Shown piece by piece: positions 24,201 to 36,200 of a stretch of DNA of 64,000 nucleotides. The stretch is taken from contig BDSL01000121.1 in NCBI GenBank assembly GCA_003116995.1, positions 216,565 to 280,564 of the forward strand. Reading direction: 5' to 3'. The DNA comes from Yamagishiella unicocca. Its lineage: Eukaryota > Chlorophyta > Chlorophyceae > Chlamydomonadales > Volvocaceae. The notes under the pieces are model-generated. The model did not search any database, was not told the origin of the DNA, and was given only the letters and a program-made list of their open reading frames with translations. Numbering within the stretch: the stretch's first letter is position 1; the number at the start of each line of letters is the position of its first letter. The position numbers and the translations under genes were made by a program.

Positions 24201-27200
24201 GCGCTCTCTTTCATCGCCCCCCGCCTGCTACCATACTTTTATAGCCAACCCAATGTGGTACCATGGACATGCTGCTTTTCTCTTGCGTTCTAGGGCACTG
24301 TGAGTTGCGCTGGCCCGGCCCACCTGCTCTTAAAAACGCCTGTTAGGGGATCCATGCATTGTTTTGCATCTACCAGACGGCAATCCCGTCCGTTCGCGGC
24401 TGCTGTTTTCCGGACATTTTGCGGTCTTTTTGCGCGCAGCTTCCCAGCCCCCGCTGTAAATTTTGTGTACTGGGGACTTTTATTGTGCTCCCGGCCAAGC
24501 GGAAATGCGGCGCGTCTCAGCTGTTTCTCCGGCCACGCCTTTTCGGCATCGGCAGTATATTATACGGCTCGGTGCTCGTATTACACGGTCCCGGCCCTTT
24601 TCACATACGATCTCGGCTTTTTTCAAGCAGGGAATGGCATGACGAGCATCCTCCGCGCGGCTTCCCGACGCTCGCTTGTATTTTTGCCTTTTAGGGTTCG
24701 CCATTCTGCATTCCCTCATTTGGCCCTGCGCTCCGTGTGAGGTGCTCGTCCGACCCGTGTACATAGTGTTTATTCGGCATCGGCGGTAGTTTCATACGAG
24801 CTCGTCTGGGGCAAATCTCGCTACAATGGTCAGTTCTGCTTATCAGTTCTGCTTATCAGTTCTGCTTATCAGTTCTGCTTATCAGTTCTGCTTCTCAGTT
24901 CTGCTTCTCAGTTCTGCTTCTCAGGTCCGCTTATCAGGTCTGCTTATCAGGTCTGCTTATCAGATCTGCTTATCAGTTTAGCCTTCATGGCCGGTGCCGC
25001 TGACCGCGGAGGTGCCGCCCCGGCCCTGTAACTGGACCGCTCGCGACATGGCGCGCCGTGAGCGTGGTGCCGGTGCTAGCGCTGGCGGCGCTCGCTCGGC
25101 CCCGTCCGCCATCCCCGTCGACTGTGTCCCTGGCTTGGCCCGGGAGGTGGGGCAATCGCGCCTGGTGGTCGCCTCCTTCACCGCCATCGTGCGCGGCTCT
25201 CGGGCCAACACGGTGGCCGGCCGCACCGACCCCTTCCTGCGCTCCCTCCTGAAGGGCCTGCAGCCGGTGTTCGCCTTCGCCACAGCCCACGGCCTCACCG
25301 CCCCCGGTGGTGTGGGCGGCTGCCCCCTCGTCAACGTCCCGGGGGGTCTCTCCATCCGTTTCGACCTGGTCTTCGACCCGCCTCTGATCGCGCAGCTCGC
25401 CCTCCTCCTGGATGCCCACAGCTGCCTCACCACCTCGGCTATCCAACGGGACGCACCTCCCCTCGTCTGGTCGGCTGCCACCGGCGACCGCTACCTTCGC
25501 CCCCGCCCCCTGACCCTGCTGACCTCGGGCTGGCCAGCGGCGCTCTCCGCAGCCAGTATCCGCGCCCAGATGGCGGCCAGCCTCGGCGCTTCCGTCCTCT
25601 CCGCCACCCCGTACACCCTCTGCCGGATCCCCGAAGCCCTGGTGATCCGGGACCGCTGGCTGGTGACCCTGCCGCCCGATACCGTCCTGCCTGCAGCCCT
25701 GCCCCTTACCCTGGACGTCCGCGGTGCCGTCCCGTTCAAGGTGCGCCTGGGGACCATCGACATGGATGTCTACCAGGCCCAGCAGGCCGCCGCTCGGGAC
25801 TGCGCCCGCCGTGCCCAGACCGCCCCTGTCGCGGCCGGCCGTGCTCCCGCCTGGGGGGGCCCTCGTGCCCCGGTGGCCACCCCGGCTCGCCCAGGGGCCA
25901 CGGGTACCCCCAGCACCTCCGGCGGCCCCACCGGCTCCGGCAGCCCCAACGGCTCCGGCGGCCCCAGTGGCTCCGGCGGCCTCAACGGCTCCGGCGGCCC
26001 CCCCGTCTCCGGCGGCCCCAACGGCTCTGGTGGCCCCAGCGGCTCCGGCGCCCGCACCGGCTCAGGCGGCCCCCCCGTCTCCGGCGGCCCCGCCGGCTCC
26101 GGCGGCCCCCCCGTCTCCGGCGGCCCCGCCGGCTCCGGCGGCCCCACCGGCTCCGGCGGCCCCCCCGGCTCCGGCGGCCCCGCCGGCTCCGGCGGCCCCA
26201 CCGGCTCCGGCGGCCCCACTGGCTCCGGCGGCCCCACCGGCTCCGGCGGCCCCACTGGCTCCGGCGGCCCCACTGGCTCCGGCGGCCCCAACGGCTCTGG
26301 TGGCCCCAGCGGCTCCGGCGGCCCTGCCGCCCCTACCACCACCGGGCCGCTGGTGGCCCCGTGCGCGGAGGGTGCACAGCTGCACCTGCAGCTGGCCGAG
26401 CCCCCGGCGCCGCTTGCACCCCCTGCCCTCCCCACCTCCCCCGGTGCTGGCGCGGCCTCTGTGGCGGGGACCCCGGCTCCCCGGGCTCCTGCGGGCCTCT
26501 CCCCCGCCCCTCCCGCCGCCCCCCCCCCTGCGGCGGCTGACACCCGTGGCCACCCCCTGGACCCGCCTGTCGATGTGGAGGCCTTGCCACGACGCCAGCG
26601 CCCTCGCCTCGCCTACCTGCCCGGCGCCCTCCTCGACGATGAGGTGGACATGGGCGCTGTCCTCGCCGCCCCCAGCCTGGCGACCGCTCCGCCACCGCCG
26701 CCCCCGCCCCCCGCGCCCCCCCCGCCCGCCTGGGTCGATGTCGTCCACTACGACGGCGTCCTGGGAGGCTTCATGCACTAATGGTGCGCCAGCACCACGG
26801 CGCCCGGCCCGGCTCTCGCCCCCTCCGGATCGGGTCGCACAACATCCGGGGTTTTCTCGGCTCGGCCCCCAGTGGCCACTCGCCACGGCTCGCGGCCCTC
26901 CTCCGCTGCTGGGCCCGACAGTCGCTGGACGTCATCTGCCTGCAGGAGACCCACGTCACAGCGGCGGCGGTCCCCCTTGCACGTGCTGGCCTCCACGACG
27001 TCTCCCGGGCGCTGCACCTGGGTCAGTGGGTCTCCTGGTGGAATCCCGCACCGTCTGCATGCCGGGGGGGCGTCGCCATCCTCGTCCGCCTCTCCCTGGT
27101 GGCCTCTGGAGCCCTCTCCTTCCCCGGCCCCGCACCCGCCCTCACCGGGTCCCCCGACGGCCGCCTCCTCCACCTCCAAGTCCTGTGGGGCGGCCACGCC

Positions 27201-30200
27201 TTCACCCTCCTCACCGCCTACCTGCCCTCCAGCCTCGCGGCAGCCCAACGCGCCTTCATCCACCAGTCCCTCCGCCCCGTCGCCGCCCTCCCCGGCCACC
27301 ACATCTGGGCGGCCGACTTCAACTTCGTGGTCGACCCCGCCCTGGACTGCCTTGCGGCCGCAGGACGTCCGGCCGATGTCCTCACCTCCTCCGCTTTCAC
27401 TGCTGCCTGCCCCGGCCTGGTGGATGTTTTTCGCCGCGCCCACCCCTCTCGCCGCTCCTACACCTATTTCCATCCCTCCGGCGCCTCCCGCATCGACCGC
27501 CTCCTGGCCTCCCCGCAGCTGGCGGCCTCCGTCCGTGCCGCCTTCGTCGCCCCTGGGCCCCCCTCGGACCACCGCCTGGTCGTCACCCACCTCCACCCTG
27601 CCCTTGGCTCCCAGCCCCCCGGCCCCGGCCTACGTAAGACCCGGCTCCACTTCCTCGACCATGCCGACCTGCAGCAGCAGCTTGGCACCTGGCTGGCCAC
27701 CGCGGTGGCGGCGGCCCCCACCGCCCCCGCCCACCTCCTCGACTGGTGGCCGGGCTTCAAACGGGCCCTCCGGGTCTCTGCAGCCCGCCTCAACCTCACC
27801 GCCCGCGCCAGGCGGACCTGTGCGGTTGGGGTTGAAGCGGCCGCCGGGGCGGCTGCTGAGGCTGCCCTGGCCGCGGTTGAGGCGGGACAGCCGGCGGCCC
27901 TCCCCGCCGCAGTCGTGGCCCGCTCCGCCGAAGCGGCCGCCGCCCAACGTGCCACCGCTGGTGTCGCCCGCCGGACCCGCCACACGTGGCTTCGCACCGG
28001 TGAACGGCCCTCCCCCACCATCACCCGCCACCTCCGCCCGCCCGCGGCCTGTCGCACCATCCCCGCCCTCCAGCGCCCGGACGGCTCCGTCAGCGCCGAC
28101 CCACAGGAGCTCCCCTCCATCGTTGCGGCCTTCTGGCAGCGCATCTGCACGGCCCCTGCGGGCGACCCGCGGGCCCGCCAACGGGTCCTGCAGGCCCTCC
28201 GTGCGCTGGGACGCCGCTGCCCACCCGCCGCAGTGGACGCCCTGGGCGCCCCCGTCGTTACCCCGGCGGAGGTGCTGGCTGCGATCCACACCGCCCCCCC
28301 CGGCCGGTCCCCGGGTGCAGACAGCCTCCCCACCGAGATCTACCAACACTACGCCCCGACCCTTGCCCCCGTCCTCGCCGCCGTCTTCACTGCCTTTGCC
28401 GCCACCGACCGTGCACCCGCCGGCTTCCTGGACGGGGTCATCACCTCCTTCTTCAAGGACCAGGACCCCACCCTCCCCGCCAACTACCGCCCCATCACCC
28501 TCTTGGACACCGACTACCGGACCCTGGCCCGGGTCCTGGCCCGCCGCCTTCTCCCCGTCCTCGGGGATACGATCGACCCAGTGCAGACGGCCTTCCTGCA
28601 GCACCGGCGCATCTCGGACTCCGTCCTGCTCCTCCAACTCCTCCCCGCCCTCCTCCGCGCGGAGTCTCGCTCCTGTGCGGTGGTGTTCCTGGACTTCCAG
28701 AAGGCCTATGACACGGTGGACCGCGCCTTCCTCCTGGAATGCCTGGATGCCTTGGGTGTGGGCCCTGGCTGCCTTGCCTGGGTGCGCCGCCTGCTGCAGG
28801 GCACCCGCTCTGCCGCCCTCGTCAACGGCCACCTGTCAGGTTGGGTGCCCATCACTGCCGGCGTTCGACAGGGGTGCCCGGCTGCGCCCCTCCTCTACCT
28901 CGCTCCCGGTCAGGCCCTCCTCTCCTGGCTGCAGCACGAAGCCATCGGCATCTCCCTCGCCGATCTCCGCCTCACCGCCTCCCAGTACGCGGATGACTGC
29001 ACCCCCCTCCTCCGGGATGCTGCGGATGTCCCCCGCTTCCTGGCGGCCATGGACACCTTCCACGCCGCGTCGGGCTCCTGCCCCTGCCCGGTGGCCCCCG
29101 AGCCATCCCTGCCGCCGCCCCGCCCCCCGCCTGCCCCACGGCCGCCAGTGCCCCTCCCCTCCCCCCCACCCCGGTGGCCACTGCCGCCCCCCTGGCCGCC
29201 CCCGACGCCGGCCTGGGGCCCCGCCTCGCTGTCGTCCCCTCCGCCTCCACCCTCGGCATCACCTTCACCGCGGGCGCCCCTGGACCGTACCCTGTGGACC
29301 TCGACCGGGTCTACAGCCGTCTGCAGCGTGCTGCCACCCTGCCCCTCTCTGCCTTCGGCCGCGCCTTCGCCGCCTCGGGCTATGCCCTCAGCCGTGTCCT
29401 CTACCACATGGAGTTCGTCGGCCTCCCCCCCCCTGGCCTGCGGGCGGCCCTTCAGGCCACCACCGCCGCCTTCGTCGACCGCCGCTGCACCCCCGCCGCG
29501 CATCAGGCCCGCACCAACCGTGTACCTGCCGGAGCCGGCCTGCTCTACCTCGCCCTGCCCCCCTCCGCTGGCGGCTTCGGCCTCCTCCCTCTCGAAGCCC
29601 ACGTACGGGCTCGCCACGCCGTCCTGGCCGTGCGAGGCCTGGCCGGCGCGTGTGGCCTCCTGCCGTCTGCCCCCCAGTGGCCCCAGCTCCTCCTCGCCCT
29701 CCTGCGCCACGGCCACCCCGCGGCCCACCCCCTGTGCCTCCTGCCCCTCCACGGCGACGCCCGCACCACCGCCGCCCCGCTGGTGCTCGGCCGGCCCCTC
29801 CCACGGGGCTCCCCGGCCCTCGCCCAGCTGATTACGGCGCTCGCCCATCTCCCGCCCATCACCATCCTGGACCCCACACTGGCCGCCCCGGGACCCTGGT
29901 GCTTCTCGGCGCCCCTCTGGGGCAACCCCCTCCTGGTCGATGCCACCGGCCGGGGCCTGGAGACCGACTTCCCCGACCTCGCCCAGCTGCGTGGGCTTGA
30001 TACGGTGGGTGTCGCCGTCCAGTGCTACAATGCCCTGGGCCGGGTCCGGACGGCCCTCGCTGTCGCCGCTGCCGGGGGGCCCCCCGCCATACGCTGTACC
30101 GAGTACCTGCGGCTCGACGTCCTCCGCGACGTCCTCCGCCTCTCCCCCGCCCACCCCGTCCCGGCCTCCATGCGGGATGGGGCCACGGGCCTGGCCCGCG

Positions 30201-33200
30201 TCGACGCCCTCGTTGGCCGCCTTCCCGCCACCTGGGCCATCGCGGCCCTCCTCGTTCTGGCGGCCCCGGGGGGTGCGGCTGCCGCCCCCCCCGCTGCGGA
30301 CGCCTGGGGCCGCCTGGCCCGCTGTGTCGGCTGGCGGGTGGGCCCCGCGGCCCTTCCCCTTGTCTCCCTCACCGTCAAGTCGGCTACCATCCTGCAGCTC
30401 GGCCCAGCCTTCGCTGCTCTGGCGGCTAAGCATACGGCCTTCCTTCAGGAGGCCTGGGAGGCTCCCCTTCCCCCGGCAGCCCTGGCCTCCACCCTCCGGG
30501 AATTTCAGGCCACTCTGGTGCGCCTCTGGCGTCTTCGCTGGGACAACACGCACAAGGAGCCCCTCTGGCGGCTCGCCATGAACGGGTTCCATGGCTTCCC
30601 CATGCACGCGGCCCTCCTGGCGCGGGGGTCGCCCACGGCCCCCTGCCCGTGCGGAGCGTCCATGGCCACGGGCCGCCGGCGCCACCACTTCTGGGAGTGT
30701 GTGGTGGCCTTGTCATTGCGTGACGAGCTTGTGGAGGCGATGGGGGGCGCGGTTGTCCTGCTCCCGCAGCATTTGTGGCTGGGTCGGCCCCCGTTGGGGG
30801 TGCACCCGCTTGTTTGGGATGTGGTGTGCTTGGCGGCCGTCGCGGCGTTGGGTTTGGGGCTCCGCCTCCTGTTTCGGGTGCAGGCTGGGGCCCCCGGGGG
30901 GCGCATGCCGGTGGTGCGGGTGTGCGCCGCGGTGACGGCCGACTTCTGGGCCCGCCTCAGTGCGTTTGCCGAGCTGGGGCTGGCCCCCCGCGGGTGGGGG
31001 GCCATCCCGTCCGATCACCCCTTCCTCGCCGCCTCGCCCGCGGGGGAGGTGGTCTTCCCGGGCCGCCCGGGTGCCGAGGAGTGACCCGACGGCTGACTCG
31101 GGTGCGATTTTCTGGGCCTTAGGCCCCCGCTCTGCTGTCTTTTGTGGGTGCTTTTGGGTTCTGGGGCTTGGGGCCCCCGTTTTGCCGGAACGCGTTCCTC
31201 GCGTCTCGCTGCTGGCTTGGTGCAGGTGGTTCGTGTTGTCTGGACGCGCTTGTTCTCCTCCCCGTGCTTTGAGTTGTGCGTGCTGCCTTCTCCGTGTCCT
31301 CGTGTTTGGCTGCCTTCGGCTTTTGCCCCCTCCCGGCCGGTGAGGGCGGGCTCTTTTGCCCAGTGACCCGTGTCGTGGTCTGGCCCATCGGGCCCGCCTG
31401 GTTGCGCTTCCGCGCTTGAGCCGTTCTGGCTCCCTTGTAATACTCGCATTCTGCTTAAACAAATGAAATGTTTAGGTCACCTCAAGCCCGGTTTACCCAG
31501 GACAAGAAGGGGGGCCATGTCTTGAACTTAAGAGAGGCAAGCCGGGCCTAACCCAAGCAGGGGGACCACAGCAATCCAGCACACCTGAGCAGATGCCCCG
31601 AAAGTAAGGCACCGAAAGACACAGGGACCTCGCTCGCCGCGCGCAACACAGCTCGCCCCCGACAAAATAGACGGGCAGGCATACTGAAATTGCACGAGCA
31701 AGGGGGCAATTCCAGTAGTGGTGCAGGCGAGGGGACACCGGGCCGGCGCTGGTAGCCGAAGAAAGCTCCCCCCAACCATAGGCGACAAATTGCGTAGTAT
31801 AATGCTGGCGTTACTACTATGTTGGCATTTCCGGTGGCGCTGCATGCTACTGCTCTGGAAAGGTCAAGCCAGCACTAAGGGCCCCAGGACCAGATGGAGC
31901 CTACCGGTATGCACAACGGCGCGCGGGTTCCCCACGCACAAAAATCACAACCCAGCAGGTACGCCAAGGCCAGTCGTCAAGTCCCGGACAGCGCGCGAAC
32001 CCATCTTCCACACGCCCTTCCATCCACGCATACTAAACCGAAAATAAATACACGATCATCTGCTTCACGAAGAAGACGGTTCCCGTCTTTTCTGAATTTG
32101 GGGGCGGTAGGTATGGAATGCCAATAGAATTTGTATTACAAGCAATGATCCGTACGTGTTGATTGCTTGGCACCCATGAGGTACCCATGTCTCCGCAACA
32201 TACAAATGGAACAGCTGCTGTATCACCCTCACCATCCAAAGCTATAGGCATATTGACATACATACCCCCCTATAATATATGAAGCTGCAGCCCACCAGTC
32301 ACACATACACACGGCTGGGTGCAAACGAATTGCTGAAACCCGAACCTGATTGATCATCGACCTGCCTGGTGTTGTCCAGCAACCAAACAAGGGAGAAGGT
32401 GCCTCGAAGGGCTCCGCTTAGCACAGCATGTGGGTAAGCAACGGGATGCACACAGTGCAGCGCTCCCTCCCATTGATCACATAGGATATGTGATACCTAC
32501 CCCTAGCGACACTGATGGTCCGTCCATAAGCCATCTGCACCCCACAAGCGCTCGCTAATGGATGTGTTTTGGGCTGTATGTGGCCACTCCCTCTGCTCAC
32601 CTGGGCTATATGTGGCCACTCCCTCTGCTCACCTGGGGGCCATGTTATGCCTCTAGCGCTGCTGCTGGACCGCCTCTACACCATTTGCCGCCCACAAAAG
32701 CCCCTAGCTCCGCTGCTGGACAGTCCACAAGCCATTTGCCGCACACAAAAGCCCTGCAGAGAAAATGTTGAAAGCTGTAGGTGGCCGCTGTTGCAGCGTG
32801 CGTGGCGACACGCACATAGCACAGCGTGTGGGTGAGCAACGGGATGCACACAGTGCAGCGCTCCCTCCCATTGATCACATAGGATTTGTGATACCTACCC
32901 CTAGTGACACTGTTGGCCCGCCCATAAGCCATCTGCACCCCACAAGCGCTCGCTAATGGATGTGTTTTGGGCTGTATGTGGCCACTCCCTCTGCTCACCT
33001 GGGCTATATGTGGCCACTCCCTCTGCTCACCTGGGGGCCATGTTATGCCTCTAGCGCTGCTGCTGGACCGCCTCTACACCATTTGCCGCCCACAAAAGCC
33101 CCTAGCTCCGCTGCTGGACAGTCCACAAGCCATTTGCCGCACACAAAAGCCCTGCAGAGAAAATGTTGAAAGCTGTAGGTGGCCGCTGTTGCAGCGTGCG

Positions 33201-36200
33201 TGGCGACACGCACATAGCACAGCGTGTGGGTGAGCAACGGGATGCACACAGTGCAGCGCTCCCTCCCATTGATCACATAGGATTTGTGATACCTACCCCT
33301 AGTGACACTGTTGGTCCGCCCATAAGCCATCTGCACCCCACAAGCGCTCGCTAATGGATGTATTTTGGGCTGTATGTGGCCACTCCCTCTGCTCACCTGG
33401 GCTATATGTGGCCACTCCCTCTGCTCACCTGGGGGCCATGTTATGCCTCTAGCGCTGCTGCTGGACCGCCTCTACACCATTTGCCGCCCACAAAAGCCCC
33501 TAGCTCCGCTGCTGGACAGTCCACAAGCCATTTGCCGCACACAAAAGCCCTGCAGAGAAAATGTTGAAAGCTGTAGGTGGCCGCTGTTGCAGCGTGCATG
33601 GCGACACGCACATAGCACAGCGTGTGGGTGAGCAACGGGATGCACACAGTGCAGCGCTCCCTCCCATTGATCACATAGGATTTGTGATACCTACCCCTAG
33701 TGACACTGTTGGTCCGCCCATAAGCCATCTGCACCCCACAAGCGCTCGCTAATGGATGTATTTTGGGCTGTATGTGGCCACTCCCTCTGCTCACCTGGGC
33801 TATATGTGGCCACTCCCTCTGCTCACCTGGGGGCCATGTTATGCCTCTAGCGCTGCTGCTGGACCGCCTCTACACCATTTGCCGCCCACAAAAGCCCCTA
33901 GCTCCGCTGCTGGACAGTCCACAAGCCATTTGCCGCACACAAAAGCCCTGCAGAGAAAATGTTGAAAGCTGTAGGTGGCCTCTGTAACAGCATGAAATAC
34001 TTGGCGTCAACAGTGCTGCTGCCTGACACATCAAGCTACCATGTGTTAAATAGATCCAGAAAACTTTACCTCCAATTTGTCCAGTGATTTAACAAGCACC
34101 GCAAGTGTCGTTCTGCGAGTTTGAAATGCGTAAATTCAAAAAGAGCGCGAGCCAGCGATTGCGCCACATGTGAACTGCTAAGCTGTAAGCAGTAATATTT
34201 CGTTGTCAATATGTCTTGTCATATTTCAGGTCAAGGCCCTGAGAGGCCGGACAAGGTCTTACACCAATATCTCTATGCGTGCCCTTCAGGACGAAACATG
34301 AGCGCAATGGAAAGAACATAGCACGATTATGTTGCGAATTGAAGATTCATTGAGTGCCACTGTACTTTGACCGTTGCTGTGCGCGCCTTGCTGTCGTATA
34401 CCTCCACTTTAACTGAACTGGAGGAATACGACAGCATTATTGGCGGCACCGGAACTGTCGTTGGTCTGTACAGAAGTGCATGTTGAGAGCCCTTACATGC
34501 ACTAGTGTTCTCAGCAGTGCTGCGCTTCCTCAGCAGTGCTGCTGTTCCTGTGTTCTCAGCAGTGCTGCCCTATTCGACGATTTGTCCACAGCAGCCAACT
34601 CCTACACTCCTGTCACACCGTCACTCCCTCAAGTAAAAATCAACCTCACATGTGTCCGTTGCTTGCCCTCTCGCACACTTGCTACACCACTCAAGGCAGC
34701 AGGTGGACCAGCTTACTTACTGAGTTTGCCAGGGGGAAAGTCCTTAAGCTGTTCATAAGCTGGTTTCTTAGGAAGCATGGTAATGCCAATCCCTAAGTTT
34801 GGTAAGATAGGCTTTACACCAGCTTAGGACCGACTTAGCTAAGCTGGTGCACCGACTTAACCCATATAGCCGTTTGGTAGGGGAAGGTCTGGCGCCATAC
34901 TATTGAGACGAACCTGCTCAGCCAGGCGGGCTAAATGAGTGCCGGGGGACATATCCCATCTGGCTCAGTAGTGAATCCACACATCGTCAGCGCCTAGGTC
35001 TGCACGCAGAGATTGCCCGCGAAGCTCCCTTGATGAAAACACCACCAACCACATGCACCTTTTTCCCATCGTGCCCCTCGGCAGACCGGTGATGATGGCC
35101 AAGCGGCCTGCACTGGCCAGTGCGCGCAAATAACTACGACGCCCCTCAGTGGCATCCGTGATATAATGCCCTGGGACGTGAAAAGCTACGATTGACGCAA
35201 AGGCCACAGCCAGCGGCAGTGCCAGATCTAACATTGAAAACCAGGGTGACGAAACGATTGCATCATAAGCCCATGCGCGTTGAACACGACGGTAAAATCC
35301 CGGCTGAAGGGCGTCCTCGTGACTCTCGGCCCCCCCTCGCGGTACTACATCGTTCCTATAGATCTTCAGCCCGCACTGCCCAAAAACCCTGGCTATGTTG
35401 CCCGTACTGCTCCACGGGTCTAGAACACCCTGACAGGCTCCCATATCAACGGCACGCAACAGGGGCGTGATTTCCCCCTCAACCGCTGCACTCGTGATCT
35501 CCAACCCAGCATGCTCGCCATTTCCTGCCAGAAACGCGGGCCCCCCCGGCGCACACCTGGCCAGCAGCCGCAGTTGCGCGTCTGTCGGTGATGTTCCGGG
35601 CATTAAGATGTGCAGTGCTTGCCTAACTCCCTCGGCAGTGGTGAGCTCCCATTGATCAGGCAACTCCTCGGCCTTCGTGGCCAACACCCTACGCTTGCGT
35701 GGCTTGCCGCCCCCTTCGGCCGTCGGTGCCACCAGTCTGGGGTTGAGCTCCCGCAGTGACATGCGCTCGTTGGTACCATCGGTGTACACTACCTCGAACG
35801 GCTCACCTTCAAGACCTAACCCCAAGTACTGCACTACCCCCTCTTTTGCTACTCGTTCCATGGTCAATGGGTCCAGCCACATGCGTCGAACAGCGCGCCC
35901 TTGCAGCGCAGCGTAACGCTCATGCTTGCGGCGCAGTGGTGCGCCTGGGAACACCAGCTTGGTCGGCTCTGGCTGGACGGGCTGCGGTAATGCAGCGATT
36001 TGCTCCGGTGTTACGCCGATGCTGATGCAGTCGGGGCAGACCCATGTGCCGCGCGGCACCGCCTTGAGCGGGGGGCTGAGGCAGAACGTGTGCCAACCCG
36101 TTCCGCAGCTCTCACAGAGCAGCATTTTCCCCTCGTTGCCAGGGAAGCCGCATACTTCGCAAGAGAGGTTGATTGGTGGCACTGCTATGCGCGGGTCGAT

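Larger units (their letters stand above)
24832..31458 (+). mobile_element. L1-clade LINE, near full length
   Basis: 5' tandem repeat, ORF1 (25048-26781), ORF2 (26781-31084, one frameshift), a ~375-bp 3' UTR with a TGTAA signal at 31436-31440, and a 3' end GCATTCTGCTTA. Domain order (ORF1, then apurinic endonuclease, reverse transcriptase and CCHC) fits L1-clade elements of chlorophytes. Clustered nested copies resemble the Zepp-like LINE clusters reported at chlorophyte centromeres. No clear target-site duplication was found. Confidence 0.85.
18223..34882. mobile_element. DNA transposon with perfect 26-bp terminal inverted repeats and GAA target duplication, filled with nested elements
   Basis: The ends 18223-18248 and 34857-34882 are exact 26-base reverse complements starting CCCTACCAAACGGCTATATG. 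Flanks are GAA on both sides (18220-18222 and 34883-34885), a 3-bp target duplication. Inner edges (18249-18582 and about 34770-34856) are AT-richer and dense in CTTAG/GCTTA motifs, resembling subterminal transposase-binding repeats of CACTA-like elements. No transposase was recognised inside, so this looks non-autonomous, enlarged by LINE, foldback and satellite insertions. It is inserted between the pol gene and 3' LTR of the reverse-strand Ty3 element. Confidence 0.75.

Noticed and set aside
25724..30000. Long alternative-frame forward ORFs overlapping LINE ORF1 and ORF2
   Set aside because: Pro/Ser/Arg-rich out-of-frame translation of very GC-rich DNA; no recognisable domains.
28910..30688. 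592-codon reverse-strand open frame across the LINE ORF2
   Set aside because: It is the antisense shadow of a GC-rich coding region; it is Gly/Arg/Gln-rich low complexity with no domain. The sense strand has clear endonuclease and RT motifs.
32418..33794. Repeated 117-codon reverse-strand ORFs and 63-88-codon forward ORFs
   Set aside because: They recur every 398 bp because the satellite unit repeats; no codon-level constraint or domain.
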